From: Pseudomonas rhizoryzae
GTDB lineage: Bacteria > Pseudomonadota > Gammaproteobacteria > Pseudomonadales > Pseudomonadaceae
Length of the DNA stretch: 64,000 nucleotides
Reading direction: 5' to 3'
Assembly (NCBI RefSeq): GCF_005250615.1
Contig: NZ_SULM01000001.1
Span: 488,999 to 552,998 of the forward strand
The notes below the pieces were generated by a model. That model was not told the DNA's origin. It did no database searches and was given only the letters and a program-made list of their open reading frames with translations. A program made the translations under genes and the position numbers. Numbering within the stretch: position 1 is the first letter of the stretch; the number at the start of each line of letters is the position of its first letter. Positions 52,315 through 62,136 of this stretch are shown in pieces.

Positions 52315-52899
52315 CTAGTCTCGCGGTTCATCCATGGGTTGCAGATGGCGCGCCAGATACAAGCCCTGGCCGAGCATGAAGACCAGGGTCATCGCCAGGC
52401 TGCCGAATACCTTGAAGTCGACCCAGAAGCTTTCGTAGGTGAAGGCCACGTAGAGGTTGGCGCAGCCACAGACGATGAAGAAGACGATCCAGGCGATGTT
52501 CAGGCGCGTCCAGATCGGTGCCGGCAGCCTGACCGCATGGCCGAGCATGCGCTGGATGAGCGGCTTGTCGCCGATGAAATGACTGCCCAGGAACGCCAGG
52601 GCGAACAGCCAATTCACCACTGGCGCTTTCCACTTCAGGAAGGTCTCGCTGTGGAAGGCCAGGGTCATGCCGCCGAACACCAGGCAGGCCGCCAGTGTCA
52701 GCCATTGGCCTTTTTCCAGGCGACGTTGGGTCGCATAGATGGCGCCGTAGACCACCAGCGAGGCAATGATGAGCACGGCCGTGGCGCTGAAGATGCCGCC
52801 CAGGGTGAAGGCGTGCCCGGCGAATTCCACCGGACGCGGATCGAGCTTGTAGACGAGGAAGAACAGCAGGAGGGGGATGAAGTCGATGAATTGTTTCAT
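52315..52899 (-). CDS. yciB: Inner-membrane septation protein A (YciB/IspZ)
   Basis: The 194-residue polytopic protein has about five membrane helices. It begins [20 protein letters not shown], the hallmark N-terminus of YciB, with [21 protein letters not shown] and MLGHAVRLP further on. It affects envelope synthesis and septation. It starts at 52899; the longer in-frame start is not used because MKQFIDF is the conserved opening. It is divergent from the PHP-domain gene. Confidence 0.94.
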   Translation of the reverse strand: MKQFIDFIPLLLFFLVYKLDPRPVEFAGHAFTLGGIFSATAVLIIASLVVYGAIYATQRRLEKGQWLTLAACLVFGGMTLAFHSETFLKWKAPVVNWLFALAFLGSHFIGDKPLIQRMLGHAVRLPAPIWTRLNIAWIVFFIVCGCANLYVAFTYESFWVDFKVFGSLAMTLVFMLGQGLYLARHLQPMDEPRD

Positions 52900-52960
52900 T
52901 ACCGCAGCCGATAGCAGTGCATCGCGGCATAATACCCGATGAAGCCGGAGGAGAAAGCCC

Positions 52961-53833
52961 ATGCGTGTCGACTTGCACTGTCATACCACCGCGTCCGACG
53001 GCGCCTTCGCGCCCGCCGAGGTGGTCAGGCGTGCCCACGAGCGTGGCGTCCAACTGCTGGCGATTACCGATCACGACACCCTGGATGGCTATGCCGAAGC
53101 GATGGCGACGGCGGAGAGCCTGGGAGTCAGGCTGCTGTCGGGAATCGAGATGTCCTGTACCTGGGGTGGTGCGACGCTGCACGTGCTGGGCTATAACTTC
53201 GCGCCCGACTCCCCAACGCTGATCGCGGCGCTGAATGCGTTGCACGAGGGTCGCTGGGAACGCGCGCGGGAAATCGACCGGCGGCTGGCCGCCAAGGGTA
53301 TGCCCGGTACCCTGGAAGGTGCCCGGGCGGTGCAGATGGCCCTCGGTGATAGCCGTAATGCGCCGGCACGACCACATTTCGCCGAATACCTGGTGCAGGC
53401 GGGTCACGTCGAGGATAGGGGCGATGCCTTCCGCAAGTGGCTGGGCGGTGGCAAGCTCGGCGACGTCAAGCAGCACTGGCCGACCCTGGCCGAAACCCTG
53501 GACACGCTCAAGGCGGCCAAGGCCTGGATCAGTCTGGCGCATCCACTGGCCTACGGTTTCACGCGCACCAAGTTGCGCAAGCTGATTGGCGAATTCGTGA
53601 CCGGCGGTGGCCATGCCATCGAGGTCGTCAATGGCGTGCAGCCGGCCGAGCAGGTCGGCACCCTGGCAATTCTGGCGCGGGAATTCGGTCTGATGGTGAG
53701 TGCGGGCAGCGATTTCCACGCCCCGGCCGACTGGTCGGAGCTGGGGATGTACCGCCCGTTGCCCGAAGATCTGCCGCCACTCTGGGCGCGCTTCAGTCAA
53801 CCGCTGTACCCACAGAATCGGGAACCCCAATGA
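52961..53833 (+). CDS. rnm: PHP-domain 5'-3' exoribonuclease (RNase AM/YciV type)
   Basis: The 290-residue product has a PHP phosphoesterase domain with the metal motifs [11 protein letters not shown] at the N-terminus, [17 protein letters not shown] and [12 protein letters not shown]. The AMP-phosphatase/oligoribonuclease-type insertion lies between. Relatives trim the 5' ends of rRNAs and degrade short RNA or pAp-like nucleotides. The stop overlaps the next start (ATGA), giving a coupled three-gene unit with yciO and scpA. Confidence 0.88.
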   Translation: MRVDLHCHTTASDGAFAPAEVVRRAHERGVQLLAITDHDTLDGYAEAMATAESLGVRLLSGIEMSCTWGGATLHVLGYNFAPDSPTLIAALNALHEGRWERAREIDRRLAAKGMPGTLEGARAVQMALGDSRNAPARPHFAEYLVQAGHVEDRGDAFRKWLGGGKLGDVKQHWPTLAETLDTLKAAKAWISLAHPLAYGFTRTKLRKLIGEFVTGGGHAIEVVNGVQPAEQVGTLAILAREFGLMVSAGSDFHAPADWSELGMYRPLPEDLPPLWARFSQPLYPQNREPQ

Positions 53834-54459
53834 GCCAGTTCATCGAGATTCATCCGCAGAATCCCCAGCCGCGGCTGATTCGTCAGGCCGTGGAAGTCAT
53901 CCAGTCCGGTGGGGTGATCGCCTATCCCACCGATTCGTCCTATGCGCTGGGTTGCCGTATCGGTGAGAAGAGCGCGGTGGAACGCATCCGTCGCATCCGC
54001 CAGCTCGACGACAAGCACAACTTCACCCTGGTGTGCTGCGATCTGTCCGAGTTGGGCATCTACGCCAAGGTGGACACCAGTGCCTTCCGCCTGCTCAAGG
54101 CTTACACGCCCGGGCCCTACACCTTCATCCTCAATGCCACCCGCGAAGTGCCGCGCATGTTGCTGCATCCCAAGCGACGCACCATCGGCGTGCGGGTCCC
54201 CCAGCACCCCATTACCCTGGCGCTGCTGGAGGCCTTGGGCGAGCCGCTGATGAGCGTGAGCCTCATCCTGCCAGGGGACGACGAGGCCCTGGGCGATGCC
54301 TGGGAAATCCGCGAGCGACTCGAACACTTCGTCGATCTGGTCATCGAAGGTGGCCCTGGTGGACTGCAGCCGTCCACCGTCATCAGCCTGGCCGACGACG
54401 AGCCGGAGGTCATCCGGGTGGGGGCCGGGGATCCGACGCCCTTCCTGATCGAAGCATGA
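53830..54459 (+). CDS. yciO: YciO-type Sua5/YrdC-domain protein
   Basis: The 209-residue product is a single Sua5/YciO/YrdC domain with GGVIAYPTDSSYALGCRIG, KHNFTLVCCDLSELG and RTIGVRVPQHP. It resembles threonylcarbamoyl-AMP synthases, but YciO members are distinct from TsaC and their role in tRNA t6A synthesis is unclear. The gene overlaps both neighbours by 4 bp. Confidence 0.92.
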   Translation: MSQFIEIHPQNPQPRLIRQAVEVIQSGGVIAYPTDSSYALGCRIGEKSAVERIRRIRQLDDKHNFTLVCCDLSELGIYAKVDTSAFRLLKAYTPGPYTFILNATREVPRMLLHPKRRTIGVRVPQHPITLALLEALGEPLMSVSLILPGDDEALGDAWEIRERLEHFVDLVIEGGPGGLQPSTVISLADDEPEVIRVGAGDPTPFLIEA

Positions 54460-55298
54460 GCGAGGCTCTCGATGCCCAGTTGCTCGAACCCGAGCAACTA
54501 CGGCTGGCACTGGTCTATGGCGAGGCCTTCACCGAGCTGCCCCAGGACCTCTATATCCCGCCGGATGCCCTGGAAGTCTTTCTCGAAGCCTTCGAGGGGC
54601 CGCTGGATCTGTTGCTCTATCTGATCCGCAAACAGAACATCGATATCCTCGATATCCCGGTCGCCGAGATTACCCGGCAGTACATGAGCTATGTCGAGCT
54701 GATGAAGGCTGTGCAGCTTGAGTTGGCAGCCGAATACCTGCTGATGGCCGCCATGCTGGCGGAGATCAAGTCGCGCATGCTGCTGCCCCGCGCCGAGGGG
54801 CTGGAGGCGGAGGAGGAAGATCCACGCGCCGAATTGATCCGCCGTCTGCAGGAATACGAGCGCTTCAAGAAGGCCGCCGAAGACCTCGACGAGCTGCCGC
54901 GCGAAGGCCGCGACTTCGTGGTGCCGACGCTGCCGGCGCCCGAGGCCCGGGCGCGCAAGCTGCTGCCGGAAGTGGGGCTGGGCGAGTTGCTGCTGGCCAT
55001 GGGCGAGGTGTTGCGCCGCGCGGATCTGTTCGAAAGCCACCAGGTGACCCGCGAGATCCTGTCCACCCGCGAGCGCATGAGTCAGGTGCTGGAACGGTTG
55101 AAGGATGGTGCCTTCGTGCCCTTCGTCGCCCTGTTCACCCTGGAAGAAGGCCGTCTCGGGGTGGTGGTGACCTTCATGGCCATCCTCGAGCTGGTCAAGG
55201 AATCCCTGGTGGAGCTGGTGCAGAACGAGCCCTTCAGCCCCATTCACGTCCGCGCCCGGGTCAGCGGCGCCGCCGCGGAAGAAGGGCTTCAGGCGTAG
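54456..55298 (+). CDS. scpA: Segregation and condensation protein A
   Basis: The 280-residue kleisin links the SMC ATPase heads in the SMC-ScpAB condensin. It has an N-terminal helix bundle with FEGPLDLLLYLIRKQNIDILDIPVAEIT and AAEYLLMAAMLAEIKSRMLLP, and a C-terminal winged helix with FVALFTLEEGRLGVVVTFMAILEL. The start overlaps yciO. Normally scpB follows directly, but here the next gene is the convergent cobE, overlapping by 10 bp, so scpB must be elsewhere. Confidence 0.94.
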   Translation: MSEALDAQLLEPEQLRLALVYGEAFTELPQDLYIPPDALEVFLEAFEGPLDLLLYLIRKQNIDILDIPVAEITRQYMSYVELMKAVQLELAAEYLLMAAMLAEIKSRMLLPRAEGLEAEEEDPRAELIRRLQEYERFKKAAEDLDELPREGRDFVVPTLPAPEARARKLLPEVGLGELLLAMGEVLRRADLFESHQVTREILSTRERMSQVLERLKDGAFVPFVALFTLEEGRLGVVVTFMAILELVKESLVELVQNEPFSPIHVRARVSGAAAEEGLQA

Positions 55299-55663
55299 GC
55301 CAGCGCCGCCGTGGCCGCGGCGCTCTTGCGTTTGCTCACTAGTAATCGCGCCTTTGCGCCAGCCGCCAGGAGGGCGGCGGCTTCGGCGATGCTCGGACTG
55401 CCGGTGTGCTGCAGCGCAATAGCGCTGGCAGAGGTGGTGCCGGGTCGAGCGGCCAGGTGGTCGGCCGGAAAGCCCCATAGCGGCAGTTGCCAGAGACGCG
55501 CGAGTTCCTGCAGACCCGGCTCTTCCAGCCGTGCATCCAGGGTAGCGAGCGCCGTAACTTGGTCGACCTGGCAGCCTGCTTCTTGCAATACCGCCTGGGC
55601 AAGCTCGGCCAGTTCCTCCACTGAACAACCCCGGCGGCAGCCGAGGCCTAGTATCAGGGTCAT
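55289..55663 (-). CDS. cobE: CobE/CbiG-C-like cobalamin biosynthesis protein
   Basis: The 124-residue product is the stand-alone equivalent of the CbiG C-terminal domain. It has LGLGCRRGCSVEELAELAQAVL at the N-terminus and GSPSIAEAAALLAAGAKARLLVSKRK near the C-terminus. It takes part in aerobic corrin-ring synthesis around the precorrin methylation steps. It starts in a TGATG overlap with cbtA and so belongs to the riboswitch-controlled leftward unit. Confidence 0.9.
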   Translation of the reverse strand: MTLILGLGCRRGCSVEELAELAQAVLQEAGCQVDQVTALATLDARLEEPGLQELARLWQLPLWGFPADHLAARPGTTSASAIALQHTGSPSIAEAAALLAAGAKARLLVSKRKSAAATAALAYA

Positions 55664-56337
55664 CAGGCGCGGCTGCTCTGGCGCTGGAACAGCCAGCTGC
55701 AGGCCAGGCCCAGTACCAGCCAGAACGGCAGGTTGCTCGCCAGCACGGCGATCTGGAAGTGTCGCTGCAGCTCTTCTGGCGCCAGGCTGGCGTGTTCGAC
55801 CGGCTGCGGGGCGCCGAGCAGATGCGGCAGGACCAACAGGCCTAGGGCGGCGATCTTGAAGCCGGGGTGACGGGTGAAGACCAGCAGGGCAAGGGCGCCC
55901 GCCGTGGCACCAGCGGTGCTGATCCACCAGAGCTGGCGCAGGGTCAGGTCGGCGGCGACGGTGCCCGGCAACTCCGGCGGCAAGCCGAGACTGGGGGCGA
56001 GACAGAAGGTGGCATAGCCGGCCAGACCCCAGAACAGCCCCTGATGGACGCGCGTCGGACCGCGCAGGTTGAGCAAGCCAGCCAGCACCAGGCCGAAGCC
56101 CACTGCCACCACCAGATTGCCGCCGAAGGTGGACAGGGTGCGTGGCCAGCCATCCGCGGGTGACCAGGCTGCTTCGCCATGGTCATGGTGTTCGGCCATG
56201 GACGGTGCCTCGGCCTGGACCTCGTAGGTTTCCGCCTGGAGAATCAGCGGTGTCATCCAGAAGGCTTGCAGCACACTGAGCAGCAGGGCGGCCAGCAGGC
56301 CGGCAACGCCAGCACTGAAGGCAATTCGCTGGAACAT
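55663..56337 (-). CDS. cbtA: CbtA, predicted cobalt transporter subunit
   Basis: The 224-residue membrane protein has about five to six helices. A His-rich loop (MAEHHDHGE) lies after the first helix, and LNLRGPTRVHQGLFWGLAGYATFCLAPSLGLPPELPG contains the typical CbtA central motif. It is thought to form a cobalt importer with CbtB. The gene lies 11 bp after cbtB and behind a cobalamin riboswitch, which agrees with that role. Confidence 0.93.
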   Translation of the reverse strand: MFQRIAFSAGVAGLLAALLLSVLQAFWMTPLILQAETYEVQAEAPSMAEHHDHGEAAWSPADGWPRTLSTFGGNLVVAVGFGLVLAGLLNLRGPTRVHQGLFWGLAGYATFCLAPSLGLPPELPGTVAADLTLRQLWWISTAGATAGALALLVFTRHPGFKIAALGLLVLPHLLGAPQPVEHASLAPEELQRHFQIAVLASNLPFWLVLGLACSWLFQRQSSRA

Positions 56338-56348
56338 GTCGAGCTCCT

Positions 56349-56534
56349 CTAGTGGCAGGGAAAGCCTTCGCTGTGGCGGGTGTCGTGGGCGCCGTTGTGC
56401 AGCGCCTCGACATGGGAGAAGCCGGACAGGTATACCAGGCTCAGGCCGAGGAGACAGGCTAGCAGGGTGGCGGTCAGGCGCTGGGCACGGGTATGGGTCT
56501 GGGGCAGGGTGGCGGCGGAGCGGGCGACGGTCAT
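56349..56534 (-). CDS. cbtB: CbtB, small predicted cobalt transporter subunit
   Basis: The 61-residue peptide has one membrane helix (LTATLLACLLGLSLVYLSGF). Its C-terminal metal-binding segment is VEALHNGAHDTRHSEGFPCH, the defining motif of CbtB. GAGG lies before the ATG. It is first in the leftward cobE unit, 100 bp after the riboswitch aptamer. Confidence 0.93.
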   Translation of the reverse strand: MTVARSAATLPQTHTRAQRLTATLLACLLGLSLVYLSGFSHVEALHNGAHDTRHSEGFPCH

Positions 56535-56633
56535 GGCAAGGCCTCGGAGTCGAAGCGGCAGGGACGCGCCTAGGCAGCGAGCCGCAGGCGGCCGCCGTCC
56601 AGCACGACCGCCCACCGCGGGTTGCTTGAAAGC

Positions 56634-56812
56634 GACAGGCCGGTCTCCGGACTTACGAGGATTGCAGGCTGCAATTACCAGGATCGCCTTCCCCAAGCTT
56701 GCCGGCCGGGTGGCATCGTGATCCTGCGCTCGTCTACCGTTGCGGGGGCAGTGCCGGACTCGGACCGGCTTCCCGTTTCACCGCGACCCATGGCGGAGTC
56801 GCGACACCTGAA
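56634..56812 (-). promoter_or_regulatory. Cobalamin riboswitch controlling cbtB-cbtA-cobE
   Basis: On the minus strand the aptamer reads: P1 strand CAGG, a P2 hairpin CGCGAC/GTCGCG, ACGGGAAGCCGGT, the B12 box ACTGCCCCCGCAACGG, then GGGGAAGGCG, GTCCGGAGACCGG and closing CCTG. All are hallmarks of the AdoCbl/MeCbl class. It should lower expression of cobalt uptake when cobalamin is plentiful, probably by masking the cbtB ribosome site; no clear terminator is seen. Confidence 0.93.
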
Positions 56813-56911
56813 GCAAGGTTCAGCAGACCATGGGCGTCGTCCGCCGGTCAAGCCTGTTCGATTGACACCCCGGCGGGGCACTCGTAGCCTGTCGGGCTTC
56901 GAGGTGCTCTA

Positions 56912-57070
56912 AGAGCCTGTCCATAATCTGCTGCGCGTCGGCCCAACTGCGTTGAAAACGCCCTGGTTCGCCAGCCCGGTCGGAATGCTCATTTACCCTG
57001 TGTAAACTCCAGCTTCCTAAGGGTTTTCTGCCTTGTTGGTCTGTAGCTCACGAGATTATGAACAGGCTCT
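56912..57070. mobile_element. 159-bp MITE-like element with 18-bp terminal inverted repeats
   Basis: AGAGCCTGTCCATAATCT (56912-56929) and AGATTATGAACAGGCTCT (57053-57070) are inverted repeats matching at 17 of 18 positions. Between them lie GCGTTGAAAACGCC and TTTAC-N5-GTAAACTCC, which I recall from widespread intergenic repeats of pseudomonads. No transposase or clear target duplication is seen. The right repeat coincides with the beginning of the cobW riboswitch aptamer. Confidence 0.65.
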
Positions 57071-57208
57071 ATGCAAGAGCTTGAAAGGGAACGCGGTGCG
57101 ATACCGCGGCTGCCCCCGCAACTGTAAGCGGCATTTCTGCCCCTCCACTAGGCCACTGCTCACGCGGGAAGGCCGGAGTAGGGCGCCGCGAGCCAGGAGA
57201 CCTGCCTC
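57061..57208 (+). promoter_or_regulatory. Cobalamin riboswitch controlling cobW-cobN-chlD
   Basis: The aptamer runs from P1 strand CAGG (57063-57066) through a P2 hairpin GCTCT-ATGCA-AGAGC, AAAGGGAACGCGGTGC, the B12 box GGCTGCCCCCGCAACTG, GCCACTG, GGGAAGGC and GAGCCAGGAGACCTGCC, closing with CCTG at 57201-57204. It lies about 120 bp before cobW. The downstream leader has GC-rich inverted segments that may form the expression platform. Confidence 0.95.
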
Positions 57209-57326
57209 GCCAGTTTCCCATACGCAACCGGGCGGGGTGATCCGGGCTGCCATCAGGGCCTCGCCAGCGTGCGAGCGTCCGGCATGCCTGCCCGTCCTCT
57301 TTACGCTTTCTACCTAAGGGCAGCCC

Positions 57327-58379
57327 ATGAAAACCCTGGCCAAGACCCCCGTCACCATCGTCACCGGCTTCCTCGGTGCCGGCAAGACCACGCTGCTGCG
57401 CCACATGCTTGACCACGCCGAAGGCCGCCGCATCGCGGTGATCGTCAACGAATTCGGCGAGCTGGGTATCGATGGTGAAATCCTGCGCCAGTGCAGCATC
57501 GGCTGCACCGAAGAAGAGGCCCAGGGCCGCGTTTTCGAGCTGGCCAACGGCTGCCTGTGCTGCACCGTGCAGGAAGAATTCTTCCCGGTGATGAAGGAGC
57601 TGGTGGCGCGTCGCGGCGACATCGACCACATCCTCATCGAGACCAGCGGTCTGGCCCTGCCCAAGCCGCTGGTGCAGGCCTTCCAGTGGCCGGAGATCCG
57701 CAACGCCTGCACCGTGGACGCGGTGATCACCGTGGTCGACAGCCCGGCGGTAGCGGCTGGGACCTTCGCCGCTCACCCCGAGCAGGTGGACGTCCAGCGT
57801 CGCCAGGACCCCAACCTCGACCATGAGTCGCCGTTGCACGAACTGTTCGAAGACCAGTTGGCCAGCGCCGACCTGGTGATCCTCAACAAGACCGACGGTC
57901 TGGACGCCGAGGCCCTGGCGCGAGTGCGTGCCGAGGTGAGCGAAGAATTGCCGCCCGCGGTCAAGGTGGTGGAGGCCAGTCGTGGCGTGCTGCCCTTGTC
58001 GGTGCTGCTGGGCTTGCAGGCCGAGTCCGAGGCCCATATCGACAGCCGTCCGACCCACCATGACCTCGAAGGGCACGAAGACCACGATCACGACGAATTC
58101 GATTCCTTCGGTGTCGAGCTGCCCGAGGTGGCCGAGGCGACCTTGCTGGCGGCCCTGGGCGAGGTGGTCAAGACCCATGGCGTGCTACGGGTGAAGGGCT
58201 TCGCCGCCATTGCCGGCAAGCCACTGCGTCTGCTGGTACAGGGCGTCGGCACCCGCTTCGACAAGCACTTTGACCGTGCCTGGCAGGTGGGTGAGGCCCG
58301 CAGCACCCAACTGGTGCTGATCGGTCAGGAGCTGGATCAGGCGGCCATCACCGCCCAACTGCGCGCCGCGGTGGCCTGA
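57327..58379 (+). CDS. cobW: CobW, GTP-dependent metallochaperone
   Basis: The 350-residue G3E-family GTPase has Walker A GFLGAGKTTLL (residues 14-24), the metal site GCLCC (residues 75-79), NKTD for guanine recognition, and a His/Asp-rich stretch (THHDLEGHEDHDHDEF) around residues 230-248. A CobW C-terminal domain closes the protein. It is thought to deliver Co2+ to the CobN chelatase. AAGGGCAG precedes the ATG. First gene after the riboswitch, 6 bp from cobN. Confidence 0.96.
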   Translation: MKTLAKTPVTIVTGFLGAGKTTLLRHMLDHAEGRRIAVIVNEFGELGIDGEILRQCSIGCTEEEAQGRVFELANGCLCCTVQEEFFPVMKELVARRGDIDHILIETSGLALPKPLVQAFQWPEIRNACTVDAVITVVDSPAVAAGTFAAHPEQVDVQRRQDPNLDHESPLHELFEDQLASADLVILNKTDGLDAEALARVRAEVSEELPPAVKVVEASRGVLPLSVLLGLQAESEAHIDSRPTHHDLEGHEDHDHDEFDSFGVELPEVAEATLLAALGEVVKTHGVLRVKGFAAIAGKPLRLLVQGVGTRFDKHFDRAWQVGEARSTQLVLIGQELDQAAITAQLRAAVA

Positions 58380-58385
58380 GCCTAG

Positions 58386-61300
58386 ATGCATCTGCTGCGT
58401 ACCCAGCCGGGCGGCTTCGTCCCGGACGACGGCATCGCCCATCTGGCGCAGACGCCGGGTGAAATCGTCGTCCTTTGCAGTGGCGATTCGCACCTAGCGC
58501 TGCTGGCCGAGGCCACCCGCACCCTGGATGCCGGCTATCCCAGCCTGCGTCTGGCCAATCCCATGCAGCTGCAGAACCACGCCTCGGTGGATCTCTATGT
58601 CGAGGAGGTACTGAGCCAGGCGCGGGTGGTGTTCATCTCGCTGCATGGTGGCCAGGGTTATTGGCGCTACGGCATGGAGCGACTGGCGGAATTGGCCGCC
58701 CGGGGACTGACCCTGATCGCGGTGCCCGGTTGTGACCGGCCCGATCCGGAGCTGATGGCCCTGGGGACGGTGGCGCCCGAGCTGGCCGAACGGTTGTGGC
58801 GCTATTTGCGCCAGGGCGGCCTGGCCAATGCGCGGGATTTCCTGCATTGCCTGGCGGCCGAATGCCTGGGTGCGGACTATTCTTATGAGCCGCCGCGGGA
58901 GTTGCCGCGAGTCGCGGTCTACCAGGCGGAAGGCCTGGGCCTTGAGGGCTGGCGTGCGACCTGGCGACCGGATTGGCCGACTGCGGCGCTGCTGTTCTAT
59001 CGCACCCATCTGCAATCGGCTAACACCGCCTTCGTCGACGCCTTCTGCCAGCAACTGCAGGCCCAGGGCCTGAATCCGCTGCCCATCGCCGTGGCCAGCC
59101 TCAAGGAGCCCGCCTGCCTGGCCGAGGTGGAGCGGCTGCTGGACGAGACCGAGGCGGCCCTGATCCTCAATACCACGGGTTTTGCCCAGTCCAGTCCGGA
59201 GCGACCGAATCTTGCGCCCTTCCGCCGACCAGTGCCGGTGCTCCAGGCCATCTGCGCCCAGGACAATCGCGAGCGCTGGCTGGAGAATCCCCAGGGCCTG
59301 GGCGCCCGCGACCTGGCCATGCACATCGCCTTGCCGGAGCTGGACGGGCGCATTATCACCCGACCCATCAGCTTCAAGGGCCTCGCTTGGCGCTGTGAGC
59401 GCAGCCAGAGCGACGTGGTCAACTACCAGGCCGATGAAGAGCGCATGGCCTTCGTCGCCCGGCTGGCGCGCAACTGGGTCGAGCTGCAGCGACGCCCAGC
59501 GGCAGACAAGCGCATCGGCCTGATCCTGGCCAACTATCCGACTCGCGACGGCCGCATCGGTAATGGTGTCGGCCTGGATACCCCGGCGGCGGCGCTCAAG
59601 GTGCTGCAGGCCTTGCAGGCCGCGGGCTATCCGGTGGCCAATTTGCCGGAGAGCGGGACCGCCCTGATCGAGCGCCTGCTCGGTGGCGTAACCAATGACA
59701 GTGCCCTGCGCGATCTGCGGCCGGCCTTGCAGAGCCTGAGCCTGGACGACTACCAAGGCTTGTTCGCCCAGCTGCCGCAAAGCCTGCAGCAGGCGGTGAC
59801 CGAGCGTTGGGGCGGGCCCGAGGCCGATCCCATGCATCGGCGTGGTCGCCTGATGGTGGCCGGGGTGCGCTTCGGCCTGACCTTCGTCGGCATCCAGCCG
59901 GCCCGTGGCTATGACGTCGATCCCGCCGCGGTCTACCACGATCCGTCGCTGGTACCGCCCCATGGCTATCTGGCCTTCTACTTCTGGCTGCGTGAGGTCT
60001 ATGGCGCCCAGGCGGTGGTCCACCTGGGCAAGCACGGCAACCTGGAGTGGCTACCGGGCAAGGGCGTGGGAATGTCCGCCGAGTGTTGGCCGGACGCCAT
60101 CCTCGGACCGCTGCCCAATGTCTATCCCTTCATCGTCAACGATCCGGGCGAGGGCGCCCAGGCCAAGCGACGCACTCAGGCGGTGATCATCGACCACCTG
60201 ATGCCGCCGCTGACCCGCGCCGAAAGCTACGGCCCGCTACGCGATCTGGAGCGCCTGGCCGACGAATACTATGACGCCAGTCTGCTGGACCTGCGTCGCG
60301 CCACCGAACTGCGTGGCGAGATCCTGCGACTGGTGCGCGAGACCGCTCTGGACCGCGAGCTGGGCCTGGTCATCACCGAGGATCCGGACAGTTGGCTGCC
60401 GCAGCTGGACGCCTATCTCTGCGATCTCAAGGAGTCCCAGATCCGCGACGGCCTGCACGTGTTCGGCGAATCGCCAACCGGACAGCTGCGCCGCGATACC
60501 CTGGTAGCGCTGCTGCGGATTCCCCGTGGCGACGCCCAAGGCGGTAACGCCAGCCTGCTGCGGGCCCTGGCCAAAGACCTGCAGCTGGATTTCGATCCCC
60601 TGGCCGCCGACCTGGGCGAGCCCTGGCAGGGCGTGCGTCCGACCTGCCTGGCCAGGCTTTCCGCCGAACCTTGGCGCACCCTGGGCGATACCCGCGAGCG
60701 CCTGGAGTTGTTGGCTCTTGCCCTGGTAGCGGCGACGGTGGATGACGAGCCTCTGCCAGTGGCACTGGACGATCTCCCCATCACGCGTCCCGTGCTGGAG
60801 CACCTGGCGGCCCAGGTGGCGCCGGCTTTGGATGGCTGCGGTCCTGCCGAACTCGGTGGACTGCTGGCGGCGCTGGACGGTCGCTTCGTTCCGGCCGGTC
60901 CCAGTGGTGCGCCCAGTCGCGGCCGATTGGACGTGCTGCCCACCGGGCGCAACTTCTTTTCCGTGGACGTGCGCAACCTGCCGAGCATGACCGCCTGGCG
61001 CCTGGGCTGGCAGTCGGCCAACCTGCTGCTGGAGCGGCATCTGCAGGAGGAGGGCGACCATCTGCGCCAACTGGGCCTGTCGGTCTGGGGTACGGCGACC
61101 ATGAGGACCGGCGGCGACGACATCGCCCAGGCCATGGCCCTGCTGGGCGTGCGTCCGGTATGGCAGACCGGCAGCGCCCGGGTCGAGGACTTCGAGATCC
61201 TGCCGCTATCGCTGCTGGACCGGCCGCGGGTGGACGTCACCCTGCGCATCTCCGGCTTCTTCCGCGATGCCTTCGGCGGGCTGGTGCGGCTGTTCGATGC

Positions 61301-62135
61301 CGCCGTCCAGGCGGTGGCCGCGTTGGACGAGCCGGATGACCTCAACCCGCTTGCCGCCCAGGTCCGTCGCGAACGCGCCGAATTGGAAGCCGCCGGGGCC
61401 GAGGCCGACCAGGCGCGGCGCCAGGCCGGCTGGCGCATCTTCGGCGCCCAGCCTGGCGCCTATGGCGCCGGAGTCCAGGGCGCGGTAGAAGAGCGCCAAT
61501 GGCAGGACCGCAGCGAGCTGGCGACCGCCTATCTCAATTGGGGCGGCTACGCCTATGGCGCCGAAGATGAGGGCACCACTGCCCGTGATGAATTTTCCCG
61601 GCGTCTGGGCCGTCTGCAGGCGGTACTGCAGAATCAGGACAACCGCGAACACGACCTGCTCGATTCCAACGACTACTACCAATTCCAGGGCGGCATGCTA
61701 GCCGCCGCCGAGACCTTGAGCGGCCAGCGCCGCGCCAGCTACTTCGGCGATCATGCCCAGGCCGATCTGCCCCGTATCCGTACCCTGAAGGAAGAGCTGG
61801 GTCGGGTGGTGCGTTCGCGAGCGGCCAATCCCAAATGGATCGCCGGCATGAAGCGCCACGGCTACAAGGGCGCCTTCGAGATGGCCGCTACCGTGGACTA
61901 CCTGTTCGGCTTCGGTGCCACCACCGAGCTGGTGGAGGATCATCAATACCAGCAACTGGCCGATGCTTACCTGCTAGACGGTGACACCCGCAGCTTCGTC
62001 GAGCGCCACAACCCCGAGGCGCTGCGCGACATGACCGAACGGCTGCTGGAAGCCCAGCAACGCGGCCTCTGGCAAGAGCCCGGCGACTATCGCGAAGCCT
62101 TGGAACAGCTCCTGATGGATATGGATGAAGCCTGA
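58386..62135 (+). CDS. cobN: Aerobic cobaltochelatase large subunit
   Basis: The 1249-residue product is the CobN/BchH-type large subunit that binds hydrogenobyrinic acid a,c-diamide and cobalt. It works with an AAA+ motor made of small and medium subunits. Long family blocks are visible: [65 protein letters not shown] near the C-terminus. Length is normal and the frame is intact. It is followed directly by the ChlI/ChlD-type motor genes. Confidence 0.97.
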   Translation: MHLLRTQPGGFVPDDGIAHLAQTPGEIVVLCSGDSHLALLAEATRTLDAGYPSLRLANPMQLQNHASVDLYVEEVLSQARVVFISLHGGQGYWRYGMERLAELAARGLTLIAVPGCDRPDPELMALGTVAPELAERLWRYLRQGGLANARDFLHCLAAECLGADYSYEPPRELPRVAVYQAEGLGLEGWRATWRPDWPTAALLFYRTHLQSANTAFVDAFCQQLQAQGLNPLPIAVASLKEPACLAEVERLLDETEAALILNTTGFAQSSPERPNLAPFRRPVPVLQAICAQDNRERWLENPQGLGARDLAMHIALPELDGRIITRPISFKGLAWRCERSQSDVVNYQADEERMAFVARLARNWVELQRRPAADKRIGLILANYPTRDGRIGNGVGLDTPAAALKVLQALQAAGYPVANLPESGTALIERLLGGVTNDSALRDLRPALQSLSLDDYQGLFAQLPQSLQQAVTERWGGPEADPMHRRGRLMVAGVRFGLTFVGIQPARGYDVDPAAVYHDPSLVPPHGYLAFYFWLREVYGAQAVVHLGKHGNLEWLPGKGVGMSAECWPDAILGPLPNVYPFIVNDPGEGAQAKRRTQAVIIDHLMPPLTRAESYGPLRDLERLADEYYDASLLDLRRATELRGEILRLVRETALDRELGLVITEDPDSWLPQLDAYLCDLKESQIRDGLHVFGESPTGQLRRDTLVALLRIPRGDAQGGNASLLRALAKDLQLDFDPLAADLGEPWQGVRPTCLARLSAEPWRTLGDTRERLELLALALVAATVDDEPLPVALDDLPITRPVLEHLAAQVAPALDGCGPAELGGLLAALDGRFVPAGPSGAPSRGRLDVLPTGRNFFSVDVRNLPSMTAWRLGWQSANLLLERHLQEEGDHLRQLGLSVWGTATMRTGGDDIAQAMALLGVRPVWQTGSARVEDFEILPLSLLDRPRVDVTLRISGFFRDAFGGLVRLFDAAVQAVAALDEPDDLNPLAAQVRRERAELEAAGAEADQARRQAGWRIFGAQPGAYGAGVQGAVEERQWQDRSELATAYLNWGGYAYGAEDEGTTARDEFSRRLGRLQAVLQNQDNREHDLLDSNDYYQFQGGMLAAAETLSGQRRASYFGDHAQADLPRIRTLKEELGRVVRSRAANPKWIAGMKRHGYKGAFEMAATVDYLFGFGATTELVEDHQYQQLADAYLLDGDTRSFVERHNPEALRDMTERLLEAQQRGLWQEPGDYREALEQLLMDMDEA

Positions 62136-62136
62136 G

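Noticed and set aside
57033..57061. TTGTTG-N17-TTATGA as the cobW promoter
   Set aside because: Transcription from it would begin inside or after the first riboswitch strand and remove P1, so it is unlikely to be the functional promoter of the regulated transcript.
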